Below, one piece after another: positions 8,802 to 18,126 of a DNA stretch of 64,000 bases. The notes beneath the pieces were generated by a model. That model was not told the origin of the DNA, did no database searches, and was given only the letters and a program-made list of their open reading frames with translations. The DNA comes from Ferrimicrobium acidiphilum DSM 19497 (GTDB taxonomy: Bacteria > Actinomycetota > Acidimicrobiia > Acidimicrobiales > Acidimicrobiaceae). Position 1 is the first letter of the stretch. Every line of letters begins with the position of its first letter. Made by a program: the position numbers and the translations under genes. The stretch is taken from contig NZ_JXUW01000010.1 in the NCBI RefSeq assembly GCF_000949255.1, positions 1 through 64,000 of the forward strand, given 5' to 3'.

Positions 8802-10357
8802 CTACCGGAGCCCAACACATCCTCACAGGTCTTTCCGACGCAGGCATCGAGCTTATCTTTACCAACCCTGGAACCACCGAAATCTACTTCGTTGACGCCC
8901 TTGGAAAGGTTCCTATCCCTCGCCCGGTGCTTACACTTACGGAGGCGGTCGCTGCCGGCGCTGCCGATGGTGCGGCGCGAATTGGCGGCCAGCCCACGGC
9001 CTTACTCCTCCACCTCGGACCCGGGCTAGCCAACGCTATCGCCTACTTACATAATGCGAAACGTGCTCACTCCCCGATCGTCGTAGTCGTTGGTGACCAT
9101 AGCCAGGGAGTAGCCAATCAAGACCCTCCTCTCGCCTCCGACATCGACAGCCTCGCCCACACCTTCTCTAAGGCGGTGATCCACGTAACCCAGCACGAAC
9201 ATCCTCGACATAGTGCGGCCCGCGCAGGCTACATAGCCGTAGATGCAACGCCAGGGATTGTCACCCTAATCGTGCCGAGCGACCTCTCGTGGAGCGAGAC
9301 TAACGACATCCCGCGGCTACAGCGACCCCCTAGAACACCTCTAAACACCCCAGAATCTACGCTAGAGCGTGCGTCAGCAGCACTCATCGAACCCGATGGA
9401 ACTGCCGTCATCGTCGGTGGCGACCTCCTGCGAACCGAGGGACAAGAGACTCTTGAACGCCTAACCCGGTGTCAGAACCTCACCGTCTGGGCAAACACCT
9501 TTCCTGCTCGCATGGATCGTGGCTATGGCAGACCGCGTGTGCGGCGTCTCCCCTACCTGCCAGAGATGGCCATCGCCGCCTTGGAGAACACGCGCAGAGT
9601 AGTCATCGCCGGAGGTGCTAACCCAGTCCCGTTCTTTGGTTATCCCCACCTTCCTGACCGTCTGGTAACAGAGGAGTGCGAGATCATAACGCTCACCTCT
9701 GATCCAAGTGCCGCAACTAGTTCCATCGCCGCCTTGATGCCGAACGCGGAGGAACTCACATTATTGGGTTCAACCCATATAGAACCAGCAACTAAAGACG
9801 ACGATAACGCCGCACTCAACCCTGCTAACTTTGCCTCAGTGGTTGCTGAACTACTTCCAGCTGATACCATCGTGGTCGACGAGAGCAACACGCTTGGACT
9901 AAACCTCGAGGAGGCGACCGCTAATGCAGCCGCACACACTTGGCTTCCCGCACTCACCGGTGGCGCGATCGGTCACGGGCTTGGTATGGCGATTGGAGCA
10001 GCCCTAGCAGATCCAGAACGGCGCGTGCTCGCCTTGATCGCCGACGGGTCCTCACTATATACACCACAAGCTCTCTGGACCCACGCCTCCGAAACCCTCA
10101 ACATCACAACCGTAATCCTCAGCAATCGAAGCTACGGAATTCTCAACTTCGAACTCCACCGCCTCGGGTCAGAGGCTGAGACTGAGGGTGCCAAGCGCCT
10201 TCTTTCGCTTAGTCCTCCATCGATCGATCACATCCGCCTGGCAACCGGGTTCGGCGTTCCAGTAGCCAGGGCAACTACGGTCGGCGAACTGATAGACGCG
10301 CTCACCTCTGCATGGCTCTCAAGAGGCCCATCGTTGATCGAAGCCGAATTCTTCTAG
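8798..10357 (+). CDS. ThDP-dependent decarboxylase / acetolactate synthase-like
   Basis: Thiamin-diphosphate enzyme of the acetolactate synthase/benzoylformate decarboxylase superfamily, close in pattern to mycobacterial IlvX. The N-terminal Pyr domain has NPGTTEIYFVDAL and the catalytic Glu in LTEAVAAGAADG. A central domain follows, and the C-terminal PP domain has the ThDP/Mg motif from DGSSLYTPQ to LSNRSYGILN. It is 519 aa, shorter than biosynthetic IlvB. No IlvN regulatory subunit gene is adjacent, and the ATGA overlap is with a hydroxyacid oxidase gene. A catabolic role, decarboxylating the 2-oxoacid made by the upstream enzyme, is therefore more likely than branched-chain amino acid synthesis. 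That role is inference. Confidence 0.85.
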   Translation: MTTGAQHILTGLSDAGIELIFTNPGTTEIYFVDALGKVPIPRPVLTLTEAVAAGAADGAARIGGQPTALLLHLGPGLANAIAYLHNAKRAHSPIVVVVGDHSQGVANQDPPLASDIDSLAHTFSKAVIHVTQHEHPRHSAARAGYIAVDATPGIVTLIVPSDLSWSETNDIPRLQRPPRTPLNTPESTLERASAALIEPDGTAVIVGGDLLRTEGQETLERLTRCQNLTVWANTFPARMDRGYGRPRVRRLPYLPEMAIAALENTRRVVIAGGANPVPFFGYPHLPDRLVTEECEIITLTSDPSAATSSIAALMPNAEELTLLGSTHIEPATKDDDNAALNPANFASVVAELLPADTIVVDESNTLGLNLEEATANAAAHTWLPALTGGAIGHGLGMAIGAALADPERRVLALIADGSSLYTPQALWTHASETLNITTVILSNRSYGILNFELHRLGSEAETEGAKRLLSLSPPSIDHIRLATGFGVPVARATTVGELIDALTSAWLSRGPSLIEAEFF

Positions 10358-11044
10358 GAGCGCAAGCAATGAGTGACAAAGTGCGCCGATGAGTTCGTCC
10401 TACATCTCAAGATCACGAGGAGCTATGCCAGAGGCGAGAGCGCTATTCATAGTCACAATCCCCTGCTAGCTGCGACGGCCCAGCCTGTCGGTCAACTGTT
10501 AGGTGCCAATACCCTTCTCCGCCTGCTGGGCTAGCTCGATCACCTCGCGTGTCGAGGCTGCGATGCAATGGCTATGGTTAGCCGCTCTTTGGGTATCCAT
10601 ACAACCGTTGGATACTCCTGGTCGGTTCGACTCTACACGGCGCTCGAATGCAGGGGCGCGCTTCACTCGCGCTATCACGCAGCCAGATAGCTCGAGAACA
10701 GTATCTGGGCACTGTTTACATGCAAATAGCCGCTTTCGGTCGAAGACGGCTGTACACCGCCATGGCCACCTTCAACACGAGTGCCGATACCTGAGGCAGT
10801 TCAGTGTAAGGCCTCTTTGACAACACACTCACAATATGAATGGACAACAACTAGTAGGATGTCGAACAGGAGGTATCTGCCAAGAGACGATGGGTTGAGA
10901 AGTTCACGACCGATCAATCTCTTACATCCAGGGTAGGCAAAACAGTGTTTTGATCGCGGTGTGTTTGCGAGTTGAACGATTACCCCGCCGGAATTCAACA
11001 GACATAGCAGCTTTGTGTGATCTAAGGAAGGCAAGGAGTATATC
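10358..11044. other. Gene-poor stretch, no gene supported
   Basis: About 690 nt with only short, unconvincing frames. A minus-strand frame ending near 10502 (TREVIELAQQAEKG then GIGT) reads protein-like for about 33 residues but matches nothing I know. The last 20 nt hold the ribosome site of the PRC-barrel gene (AAGGAG at 11033-11038). It is possibly decayed coding DNA. Confidence 0.4.
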
Positions 11045-11674
11045 ATGAGCGAGACCACGGAGTTCAACATTGGAAGCGAGGTCATCTGTAGCGATGGCAC
11101 CTGCGGCGAGCTGCGGCGCGTGGTCGTGGATCCCATCGCACGGATGCTTACCCATCTTGTCGTCGAGGCTAAGTACCGTCAGAGGACCGGTCATCTCGTC
11201 CCGATCGATCTCGTAGCCTCCTCTGGATCCGAAATTCACCTGCGCTGCACCATTGCTCAATTCGAACATCTCGAGGATGCTGAAGAGACCCAGTTCATGC
11301 CCGGGGCAAATGGACAGTGGGGCTATAGGCAGGACCAGATGATGTCCCATCCCTACTACGGGTTGGGCATGGGCATGAGTGATGGCCCTCAGCCGATCAC
11401 CTCCGACCGTGTCCCAGTCGGTGAGGTTGAGGTCCGTCGCGGTGAGCACGTCCATGCCGTCGACGGCACGATCGGACAGGTGCAGGGACTGGTAATCGAC
11501 CCTCGAGATCATCATGTGACCCATGTACTGCTAGACGAAGGGCACCTATGGGGCAAGAAAAGGGTTGCCATTCCGATCGGATCCGTGACAGGCCTTCTCG
11601 ATGGCGTCCAGCTCAACCTCACGAAGGATGAGGTGGGTAGCCTACCACCGGTGGAACTCGCTGACCAAGGGTGA
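11045..11674 (+). CDS. Tandem PRC-barrel protein
   Basis: Small soluble protein with two PRC-barrel-like domains: residues about 5-75 (FNIGSEVICSDGTCGELRRVV and DPIARMLTHLVVE) and about 125-200 (VRRGEHVHAVDGTIGQVQGL and DPRDHHVTHVLLDE). The two copies share the pattern D-G-T-x-G-x-x-x-x-x-V-x-D-P then V-T-H-V/L. A Gly/Met/Tyr-rich linker with a short MGMG run joins them. PRC barrels occur in RNA-processing, photosynthetic and general stress proteins; no enzyme activity is known. AAGGAG sits 6 nt before the ATG, an unusually good site for this window. It may be coupled to the small frame that overlaps its stop. Confidence 0.85.
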   Translation: MSETTEFNIGSEVICSDGTCGELRRVVVDPIARMLTHLVVEAKYRQRTGHLVPIDLVASSGSEIHLRCTIAQFEHLEDAEETQFMPGANGQWGYRQDQMMSHPYYGLGMGMSDGPQPITSDRVPVGEVEVRRGEHVHAVDGTIGQVQGLVIDPRDHHVTHVLLDEGHLWGKKRVAIPIGSVTGLLDGVQLNLTKDEVGSLPPVELADQG

Positions 11675-11877
11675 CCTCCGCCGATAGCGAAGCTGTTGCG
11701 GTAGTCGTCAGGCAGGTCGAATCCCAGTTCGGTATCGGCAAAAGTGAACCGGCGGTGCCACGGGTGAGATTCGCGACTACCTCCAAAACCGACGAGGTCG
11801 TGCGCGACAGCGTCAACGCCAACGACCTGCAAGCGCGATTATCGAAAACTTCTGTCGTCGGGACAATGACCAGGTGA
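11671..11877 (+). CDS. Small hypothetical protein, possibly translationally coupled
   Basis: A 68-residue frame starting at a GTG that overlaps the stop of the PRC-barrel gene (GTGA), which is what supports it. The product is hydrophilic, with no membrane segment or motif I recognise. It could be a short companion of the PRC-barrel protein, the start of a decayed gene, or chance. Confidence 0.3.
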   Translation: MTSADSEAVAVVVRQVESQFGIGKSEPAVPRVRFATTSKTDEVVRDSVNANDLQARLSKTSVVGTMTR

Positions 11878-12451
11878 TTCTAGAGAGTGCTGAGCGAATC
11901 AAGGCGTAGACATCAGTGGTGAGCGTAGTGCTATGCTCGGCGAGTTCGGACAGCAGCACAGACGACTACCCCAACACCAACTCCCAGAGAAATCAACCCG
12001 CGCGTCAGAAGGAGCGCATCTCGCACAGCGGGCTCAACGTGAGATGTCTAATACATCGACTACAGCAGATGCGAGTATTGGACGGAGTGAATCATTCCAG
12101 TATTCCGCAGAATGGCAGAAACGTAGCTTAGCTATTCGACACCTCGTTATTTGGCTAATTGGTGAGACGGCATCGAATCCCCTTGGATCAGTCCATCGAC
12201 CCCTCACCCCACGAGCCATTGCGATAAAGCCGACGTTGATGCCCTTTGAGTTCGATCCAGTTCAGGTGTGAAATTTCTGCGGCCATACCGCTGGTCTCGC
12301 CGCTACGCAGTTTCGAATCCCAAGTTGCTCTCGGCACAGAAGCGATCGTGATTACCCAACCTAGCTAATCGAGTACTCACCACTTAATTGGATGCTGTGG
12401 AACTCTCACTCTTAACGAACTTGCCTGGTGATTGGACCCGGACTGTCGCGC
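11878..12451. other. Intergenic stretch, nothing secure
   Basis: About 570 nt between the PRC-barrel locus and the convergent methyltransferase gene. A 112-residue plus-strand frame (11933-12271) is open but has no ribosome site and a composition unlike the real genes here. No hairpin terminator was identified. Confidence 0.35.
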
Positions 12452-12949
12452 TCAGTGTCTCCCAAAACCGAACCAACGCGGTACTTGGGCACAGTAGTCA
12501 CGATACTCATCGCCGAATACCGACTCGAGGTAGGACTCTTCGACGGCAATCACCTTCGAGCGCAGGATCGCTATACCGATTGGAGCAAGCAGGATAGTCA
12601 CGATCGACCGGCGAGCAACTCCAACGGCGACTTGACTGCATATCATTCCGACATAGATAGGATTACGACTCATCCTATAGATGCCATCCTTGTTCAGTCG
12701 ACGGACAGGAGTTCTGGGATCTGGGCTATTTCCAGCGCGGATCATGGCAAAGAAGGCCGATGCGATAAATGCTCCTCCTGTGATCCCTATCGCACGGCTC
12801 ACCGCTCGAAACATAGGCCGTGGAGAAACTCTCCTGCCAAGCATCCGATCCGTGACTAACCCCGCTAAGGTCAAACCAGCAACGATCAGCGGAGGCGGAA
12901 CGTGCTGTGCCTCCTGGGGTACGCTGGTGTTGGCATCCTCAGACTTCAT
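12452..12949 (-). CDS. ICMT/PEMT-type membrane methyltransferase
   Basis: Predicted small integral-membrane methyltransferase of the isoprenylcysteine/phospholipid methyltransferase group. Several hydrophobic segments occupy the N-terminal two thirds. The diagnostic motif is YRMSRNPIYVGM (SxNPxY, SAM binding region) near residue 90. It is followed by the EESYLESVFGDEYRDYC motif near the C-terminus, which matches the family's E-x6-F-G-x-x-Y-x-x-Y signature. At 165 aa it has the usual length. Bacterial members act on lipids or isoprenoid groups, but the substrate is not predictable. The start is an ATG at 12949 with no clear ribosome site. Confidence 0.85.
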   Translation of the reverse strand: MKSEDANTSVPQEAQHVPPPLIVAGLTLAGLVTDRMLGRRVSPRPMFRAVSRAIGITGGAFIASAFFAMIRAGNSPDPRTPVRRLNKDGIYRMSRNPIYVGMICSQVAVGVARRSIVTILLAPIGIAILRSKVIAVEESYLESVFGDEYRDYCAQVPRWFGFGRH

Positions 12950-13333
12950 TTCACATACCCTATCACAACCACTGCTAACAGTTGCGATCGACGGTTCAGC
13001 TCAAGTGGATGCGGCTGTAGAACACCAAGCGCCAAGTTCGTAGCAGCCGGTGCTCGCACAAAATGCTACAAAGACGACTGACCGCTCGGCACGATCTGGA
13101 TGTCGATCGCAGGACGGCAGAGGGTACGCGACTTCGACACGACAGACCAGATGAGCGGTTGCGGAGGCTCCACCTCCGAGGACGGAGCCGATGTCACCAC
13201 ATCGATGTCCAACAACGCCTACTCGGATGAGATCTCAACGATCACCCTAGGTCAATGCACCAGCGAAGCGCTCACGAGGTTGGGATGGTCATGGCGCGAG
13301 ATGCACCGCAGCAGAGCTCTAAATTCACGGGTG
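12950..13333. other. Intergenic stretch, nothing secure
   Basis: About 380 nt. A plus-strand frame (13100-13357) runs into the 3' end of the acyl-CoA ligase gene on the other strand; it has no recognisable content and I do not call it. Confidence 0.35.
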
Positions 13334-14992
13334 CTATACCGAATACTCGTCACGTAGGTTTCGCTTTAGCAACTTACCGGCTGCATTGCGTGGAAGTGGT
13401 TCCGTCCGTACCGCTATCATGTCAGGGATCTTGAAACCAGCAAGCCTATCCCTGAGAAATACTCGCAAATCCTCCTGATCAATCACCACCGATGGCTGAA
13501 CAACGATCGCCGCTGCCACCCGTTCTCCAAGAACATCATCTGGATACCCGAACACAGCCACATCCTCCACCCCGGGATACTCGAAGATTGCGGCCTCCAC
13601 CTCCACCGTAGCGACGTTCTCGCCACCACGAATGATAAGATCTTTAAGCCGATCGACGATATGCATATAGCCGTCGCTGTCTATGACCGCAATATCACCT
13701 GTTCGGAACCAGCCGTCGTCGAACACCGCCTTGGACTCAGCCTCCTTACCCCAGTAGCCCGCGAAGACAGTCGATCCTCGCACCAGTAGCTCCCCCGGCT
13801 GACCGTCAGGCACCTCCTCTCCGAACGGATCCACCACCTTGATCGTTGCAACCGGAACCGCGGGTCCCGCTGAGCTGGGTCGCTCCTGGTAGTTCACGCC
13901 ATTATTAAAGGTTACCAATCCTGCAGTCTCCGTTAGACCATATCCATTCCCAGGAAGTATCTCCGTCGACGTCCGTTCGATCATGCGGACGAGCTCGGGT
14001 GCTGATGGCGCACCACCATAGCTCACCGTCTTCACCGAAGACAGATCGAATCGATCACGTTCTGGATGTCTCAAGATCTGTTGCGCCACCGTCGGGACAC
14101 CTCCAAAGGAGGTAACCCTCTCACGTTGAATCAGCTCAAGAGCCTCCAGTGGATCAAATCGTCGACTCAAAATAAACTTCGCACCAGTCGCTGTACCTGG
14201 CAATAACACTGCGACACATCCAGTCACATGAAACAAAGGAATGCTCACGAGATTGATCGCCTGCTCAACACCCGCAGCAAGATCTCCACCAGCCCGCAAG
14301 ATCGTGCGGGCACCAAGATAGAGTGCATTGTAAAGTGCCTGCAGAATGTTCTCGTGAGTCAAAATCACGCCTTTGGGACGTCCGGTGGTACCAGAGGTAT
14401 AAAAGATGGCCGCTGGCGTATCACCCCGGACCTCCACCAAGCGGGCACTCTCCGACCTTGCAGCTTGGATACAGGTGTCCAGCATCACAACCGACGCATC
14501 AGATGCCTCCTCGCTTCCACGCGACCATAGTGGGAGATCGATTCCACCCGAAAGCATCGCAGCGCGTTCCTGATCTACCAGCGCGAGCTTGGCTCCTGAA
14601 TCCCGGAGACCATAGAGTAGCTCATCGGCAGACCACCAGGCGTTCAACGGTACTGCTATGAGTCCAGAGGCCGTTATCGCGAAGAAGCCGAATACCCACT
14701 CGGGAAAATTACGCATGGCAATTGCGACACGATCTCCAGGTTTTAGACCCGACCTCGTGAACGCATCTACCATAGCAAGGATGCGCTCCTTAGCCTCGCC
14801 GTAGGTGATCCTCTGCTCCTCGAACACCAGGTACTCCCGTGTCGAGAACTGATCAAAGTAGTCAATGGTCGCAGCCATGGAGACCGGTGCATGCCGATAA
14901 CGACTGAATCCTTCCGGCGTAACCTCGAGTTCAAAAGGAGATGCAGAAGCCTGCAGTGCCTTATCAGCGAAGTCTAAGCGATAGAACCCCAT
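13334..14992 (-). CDS. Acyl-CoA synthetase (AMP-binding, class I adenylate-forming)
   Basis: Activates a carboxylic acid, probably a fatty acid, to its CoA thioester through an acyl-adenylate. Visible motifs in order: the P-loop-like A3 motif YTSGTTGRPKGV, the A5 motif GNGYGLTETAG, the A7 motif with GWFRTGD, the hinge DRLKDLIIRGGENV, and the C-terminal catalytic lysine in PRNAAGKLLKRNL. It is 552 aa and complete. It is the last gene of a minus-strand run after the HDOD gene (15-nt gap). The acid specificity cannot be read; long-chain fatty acid is the default guess. Confidence 0.9.
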   Translation of the reverse strand: MGFYRLDFADKALQASASPFELEVTPEGFSRYRHAPVSMAATIDYFDQFSTREYLVFEEQRITYGEAKERILAMVDAFTRSGLKPGDRVAIAMRNFPEWVFGFFAITASGLIAVPLNAWWSADELLYGLRDSGAKLALVDQERAAMLSGGIDLPLWSRGSEEASDASVVMLDTCIQAARSESARLVEVRGDTPAAIFYTSGTTGRPKGVILTHENILQALYNALYLGARTILRAGGDLAAGVEQAINLVSIPLFHVTGCVAVLLPGTATGAKFILSRRFDPLEALELIQRERVTSFGGVPTVAQQILRHPERDRFDLSSVKTVSYGGAPSAPELVRMIERTSTEILPGNGYGLTETAGLVTFNNGVNYQERPSSAGPAVPVATIKVVDPFGEEVPDGQPGELLVRGSTVFAGYWGKEAESKAVFDDGWFRTGDIAVIDSDGYMHIVDRLKDLIIRGGENVATVEVEAAIFEYPGVEDVAVFGYPDDVLGERVAAAIVVQPSVVIDQEDLRVFLRDRLAGFKIPDMIAVRTEPLPRNAAGKLLKRNLRDEYSV

Positions 14993-15007
14993 AGCCCTAA
15001 TCGTAGC

Positions 15008-15679
15008 CTAACTCACACCCTCTGCACAGCTCATCTCATCGTCCATCTGTTCTTGAACCTCTTGCACTACAAGCTTCAAAATGCCCCCGAGTGGGTCATC
15101 TCCCTGTTGTCCAACTGAGGCTATGAAATCCTTAGGAAAACTCCAGTGTTGGAGCGCACGCAGCGTGACTCCGGAAGCCGTCTCCCCGTAGCGCTCGAGT
15201 TCAATCTGTTCACGTTCGTTCGGATCGCAATGACACAGCTCGGCAAAGCCAATCGGATCTTGCTGGGCGATCAAGACCCTCCCTAGGTTCACCATAAGCC
15301 CGGCAGCGATCGCAACCTGTGGATCGACACCCTGAGCCTTGGCAAGAACACCGGCCTTGGCCGCGATCGCCTGGCTCATAGCATTAAGCTCACTAGGATA
15401 TCGCCCACTTCGTCGACTAAGCTCGGATAGGGTAATACTTCTAAGTCCGAGTGCGCCAACTACCGCACACGCAAACTGAAGGGATTGCACTACACCCGCG
15501 AGCCCATAGTATCTCGAGTTGGCCATCCGCATCACCTCGGTCGCCAGAACACTATCCCTAGCTACGATGTCGGCTATCTCAGGAAAGCCGATGGAGTCAT
15601 CACCTACAGCTGCCATGACGTCAGCCAACAAGCTGCCGTCTGCGACACCAGTAAACTCGACCTCGATCGGGTGCATCAA
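15008..15679 (-). CDS. HDOD-domain signalling protein
   Basis: Single-domain HDOD protein of 223 aa. The HDOD fold is an HD-related helical domain without the metal-binding catalytic residues, so it is thought to act by protein or nucleotide contact rather than hydrolysis. The region FPEIADIVARDSVLATEVMRMANSR-YYG is the typical HDOD start, followed by an AVVGALGLRSI segment and a later LMVNLGRVLI segment where HD enzymes would carry their His-Asp. The start overlaps the stop of the PAS-GGDEF gene by 4 nt, so the two are translationally coupled and probably act in one c-di-GMP-related signalling route. Confidence 0.85.
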   Translation of the reverse strand: MMHPIEVEFTGVADGSLLADVMAAVGDDSIGFPEIADIVARDSVLATEVMRMANSRYYGLAGVVQSLQFACAVVGALGLRSITLSELSRRSGRYPSELNAMSQAIAAKAGVLAKAQGVDPQVAIAAGLMVNLGRVLIAQQDPIGFAELCHCDPNEREQIELERYGETASGVTLRALQHWSFPKDFIASVGQQGDDPLGGILKLVVQEVQEQMDDEMSCAEGVS

Positions 15680-16824
15680 CAGGCTCGCATCTGTTTGCGG
15701 TCGTACATCGCACGGTCCGCCTTGCGAATAACTTCGCTCGCCGTATCGCCGGCCTCGATCATGGCCACTCCGACAGAGGCATGCACATTCAGGAGTGCAG
15801 TACCGACGGCGATAGCATCAAAAATTGTCTTACTCAGCAACTCCTCAAGTTCCTCCACCGACCTGTCATCATCATCAATGAGAACCACAAACTCATCTCC
15901 AGCGAAGCGATAGGCAGCGAATCCAGAGGAGGAGAGCCGATTTGCCACTTCGATGAGAACGCGATCGCCGGCGAGGTGTCCAAGCGTGTCATTTATCAAC
16001 TTGAAGTTGTCAATATCACAAAACCCGATCATCGAACTACCAAGAGTCGCTGCAGTCAACTTTCCGAGCCGGTCCGTGATGTCGCCCTCTAAACGTCTAC
16101 GGTTTGCCAGTCCCGTGAGCGCATCATGGTCGACCTCGAAGGTCAGACGAGCCTCGTTGGCGACCTGCTCTGTTACGTCCTGCACGGTACCGATAAAGGA
16201 GACACTCATATCCCGAGAGGTCACGGGGACCAGCGAGATATCGAGGGTACGCTCACCGGAGCGCTGTGCGGTGATCTTTGCTGTGGTGCGAACAGGAACA
16301 CCAGTCAAGGCTGTCAAGGCTAATCCACGTAGAAACCCGCGGTCCTCTTCGGCAAAAACCTCCAACCAGTTCATTCCAAGGAGATCTGTGGGGATCGTAC
16401 CGAAGATCGCAGCCAAGGATGTGTTGACATAACCAAGGCGCAGGCCGCTCTCGGATATCAAGATGCCGATGGGAAGATTGTCAGCCAATGCCTGCAGTTT
16501 TCGAAAGTAATCGGCGCTTTTATGGTCTTCGTAGTCAGCCATAGCGAACTCTAGCATCCACGTCTCCGCTGACACCAAGGTGGTAGTGATAACCACGTCA
16601 AGCAGATAACCGGTGGCGTGTCGCAGTGCTGCCTCAGTAGAAGAGCGACGGAGTCTATCGAGTTTGAGACCCCCGGCGATCGGAAGATCTCTGCCGATCA
16701 GATCCTCGCGTGCCGTTGCCAAAAGATCTGTCAATGCACCGTTGACCCAGAGTACCCGTTCCGCCTCCACCAGGGCCAAAGGCCGCTGCAGTACCTCCAA
16801 GTACCGAACCAACGATTCATCCAT
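15676..16824 (-). CDS. PAS-GGDEF diguanylate cyclase
   Basis: Soluble sensor cyclase of 382 aa. Two PAS-like regions lie at residues about 5-95 and 110-215; the second has LPIGILISESGLRLGYVNT followed by the typical PAS C-terminal motif FIGTVQDVTEQ. The GGDEF domain follows, starting at DHDALTGLANRRRL, with FCDIDNFKLINDTLGH and the active-site loop FAGDEF. The Gly-to-Ala change at the first position is common in active cyclases. No RxxD inhibition site is seen. There is no membrane segment, so the signal sensed is cytoplasmic. It overlaps the HDOD gene (4 nt) and sits downstream of secG, possibly behind a terminator. Confidence 0.9.
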   Translation of the reverse strand: MDESLVRYLEVLQRPLALVEAERVLWVNGALTDLLATAREDLIGRDLPIAGGLKLDRLRRSSTEAALRHATGYLLDVVITTTLVSAETWMLEFAMADYEDHKSADYFRKLQALADNLPIGILISESGLRLGYVNTSLAAIFGTIPTDLLGMNWLEVFAEEDRGFLRGLALTALTGVPVRTTAKITAQRSGERTLDISLVPVTSRDMSVSFIGTVQDVTEQVANEARLTFEVDHDALTGLANRRRLEGDITDRLGKLTAATLGSSMIGFCDIDNFKLINDTLGHLAGDRVLIEVANRLSSSGFAAYRFAGDEFVVLIDDDDRSVEELEELLSKTIFDAIAVGTALLNVHASVGVAMIEAGDTASEVIRKADRAMYDRKQMRAC

Positions 16825-16878
16825 AAAGGCTATATCGGCAGAATAGAGCGATTATTAACCGATAACCATACGAATCAA

Positions 16879-16911
16879 CAGCGCCAAATAGCAAGTCAGA
16901 GAGTGGCGCTG
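16879..16911 (-). terminator. Hairpin after secG
   Basis: A perfect 7-bp inverted repeat, CAGCGCC (16879-16885) and GGCGCTG (16905-16911), with a 19-nt loop, lies directly after the secG stop. A T-rich run (TTGATTCG) follows on the minus strand, but there is no clear U-tract. It plausibly ends the glycolytic/secG transcript before the GGDEF gene. Confidence 0.35.
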
Positions 16912-16914
16912 GGC

Positions 16915-17142
16915 CTATAACCGTAGCCCCAACGCGACCGCAGAAAATGCGAAAATGCAAGCCAACAAAATAGTGATCCGATCAAGATTCTGCTCTGCTA
17001 CCGTCGAGCCTGCAGCGGTTGAACCAACGCCGCCACCCATGAGGTCTGATAGCCCACCCCCTTTGCCGGAGTGCAGCAGAACAAAGACGAGCATTCCGAG
17101 CGCGGAAACCACCTCAAAGACAACAAGAATCGCCGTTAACAC
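16915..17142 (-). CDS. secG: Preprotein translocase subunit SecG
   Basis: 75-residue membrane protein of the SecYEG channel. Two hydrophobic helices (residues about 4-22 and 54-73) flank a cytoplasmic loop with the family signature LLHSGKGGGLSDLMGGG. Size and topology are exactly those of SecG. It follows tpiA on the same strand with a 168-nt gap. The gap-pgk-tpiA-secG order is common in actinobacteria and supports the call. Confidence 0.93.
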   Translation of the reverse strand: MLTAILVVFEVVSALGMLVFVLLHSGKGGGLSDLMGGGVGSTAAGSTVAEQNLDRITILLACIFAFSAVALGLRL

Positions 17143-17310
17143 CGAACCTCCTACAGACCATTACAAACAAAATCTTTCAGGTACAGCCTACGCTCCAAGC
17201 TAGCTTATCCACACCGATCCTGGATCACTCGAACCCGATTATAAGCGTGTGCACACTCGCCATGGAACGAACGATCTAAGAGGGCTTGAAGCTGTCAGCA
17301 CTTAGCCGAC

Positions 17311-18126
17311 TCAGGCAGCCCTAATCAACTGTGCAAAAACCTCGGCATCTAGGCTAGCACCTCCAACCAACAGCCCATCGATATCCTCGAGGCTCATGAA
17401 CTCTCTCGCGTTGCCGACACTCACCGATCCCCCATACTGGAGTCGGATCCTAGCGGCGATCTCATCACCAACTCTGCGCCTCAAGAGCTCACGAAGCGAC
17501 CGACCAACGCCCTCTACCACCTCTGGATCAGCCGACTCACCAGATCCAATAGCCCAGACCGGTTCGTAGGCGATCACGATGGTATCAAGCGCCTCTAGCG
17601 GATAGGTGTTAAGAATCGGGTCGATCTGCGCGGTAAGCACATCGAGCGTCAGTCCGCTCTCACGTTGTTCGTGAGACTCTCCAAGGCAGACGATCGGACG
17701 CATGCCAGCTTGCTGAACTGCCAACGCCTTTTGAGCCACCTGCTCCGAGGTCTCGCCAAAGAGATGGCGTCGCTCAGAGTGACCGACAATCACGTATCCG
17801 ACCGCCAACTTCGAAAGCATCTGTGCGGACACCTCACCCGTGAATGCACCGGAGAGTTGATCGGAGACATTCTGTGCCCCTAAGGTAAATGGCATACGAT
17901 CCGCCTCAAACGTCAGTTGGAGCGATCGCAAGGAGGTGAACGGAGGATGTATCGCGATCTCTGCATACCGAAAATCCTCCGGTCGCAAAAGATGATACAG
18001 CTTCTGAACGAGAGCGATCGCCTCAAGGTGATTGAGGTTCATCTTCCAGTTGGCGGAGATCAAGCGCACTCGATGGCTGACGGGGTCAGGGCTAGGGAGT
18101 AGATCGTCTAACTTGCGATTCATCAT
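17311..18126 (-). CDS. tpiA: Triosephosphate isomerase
   Basis: Interconverts dihydroxyacetone phosphate and glyceraldehyde 3-phosphate. Motifs: the substrate lysine in SANWKMN, catalytic His in GHSERR, catalytic Glu in AYEPVWAIGSG, and the phosphate-binding YGGSV and LVGGASL loops. The 271-aa length includes about 20 extra N-terminal residues compared with most TPIs. The ATG overlaps the pgk stop (ATGATGA), which supports this start and translational coupling. It is third gene of the gap-pgk-tpiA operon. Confidence 0.96.
   Translation of the reverse strand: MMNRKLDDLLPSPDPVSHRVRLISANWKMNLNHLEAIALVQKLYHLLRPEDFRYAEIAIHPPFTSLRSLQLTFEADRMPFTLGAQNVSDQLSGAFTGEVSAQMLSKLAVGYVIVGHSERRHLFGETSEQVAQKALAVQQAGMRPIVCLGESHEQRESGLTLDVLTAQIDPILNTYPLEALDTIVIAYEPVWAIGSGESADPEVVEGVGRSLRELLRRRVGDEIAARIRLQYGGSVSVGNAREFMSLEDIDGLLVGGASLDAEVFAQLIRAA

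Noticed and set aside
8798-10357. Biosynthetic acetolactate synthase IlvB
   Set aside because: Shorter than IlvB, no IlvN beside it, and coupled to a hydroxyacid oxidase gene.
10503-10820. 105-residue plus-strand frame
   Set aside because: No ribosome site or motif; the opposite strand reads better but also only briefly.
11933-12271. 112-residue open frame between the PRC-barrel and methyltransferase genes
   Set aside because: No ribosome site, composition unlike genes nearby, no motif.
13100-13357. 85-residue plus-strand frame
   Set aside because: Overlaps the acyl-CoA ligase gene end on the other strand and has no recognisable content.
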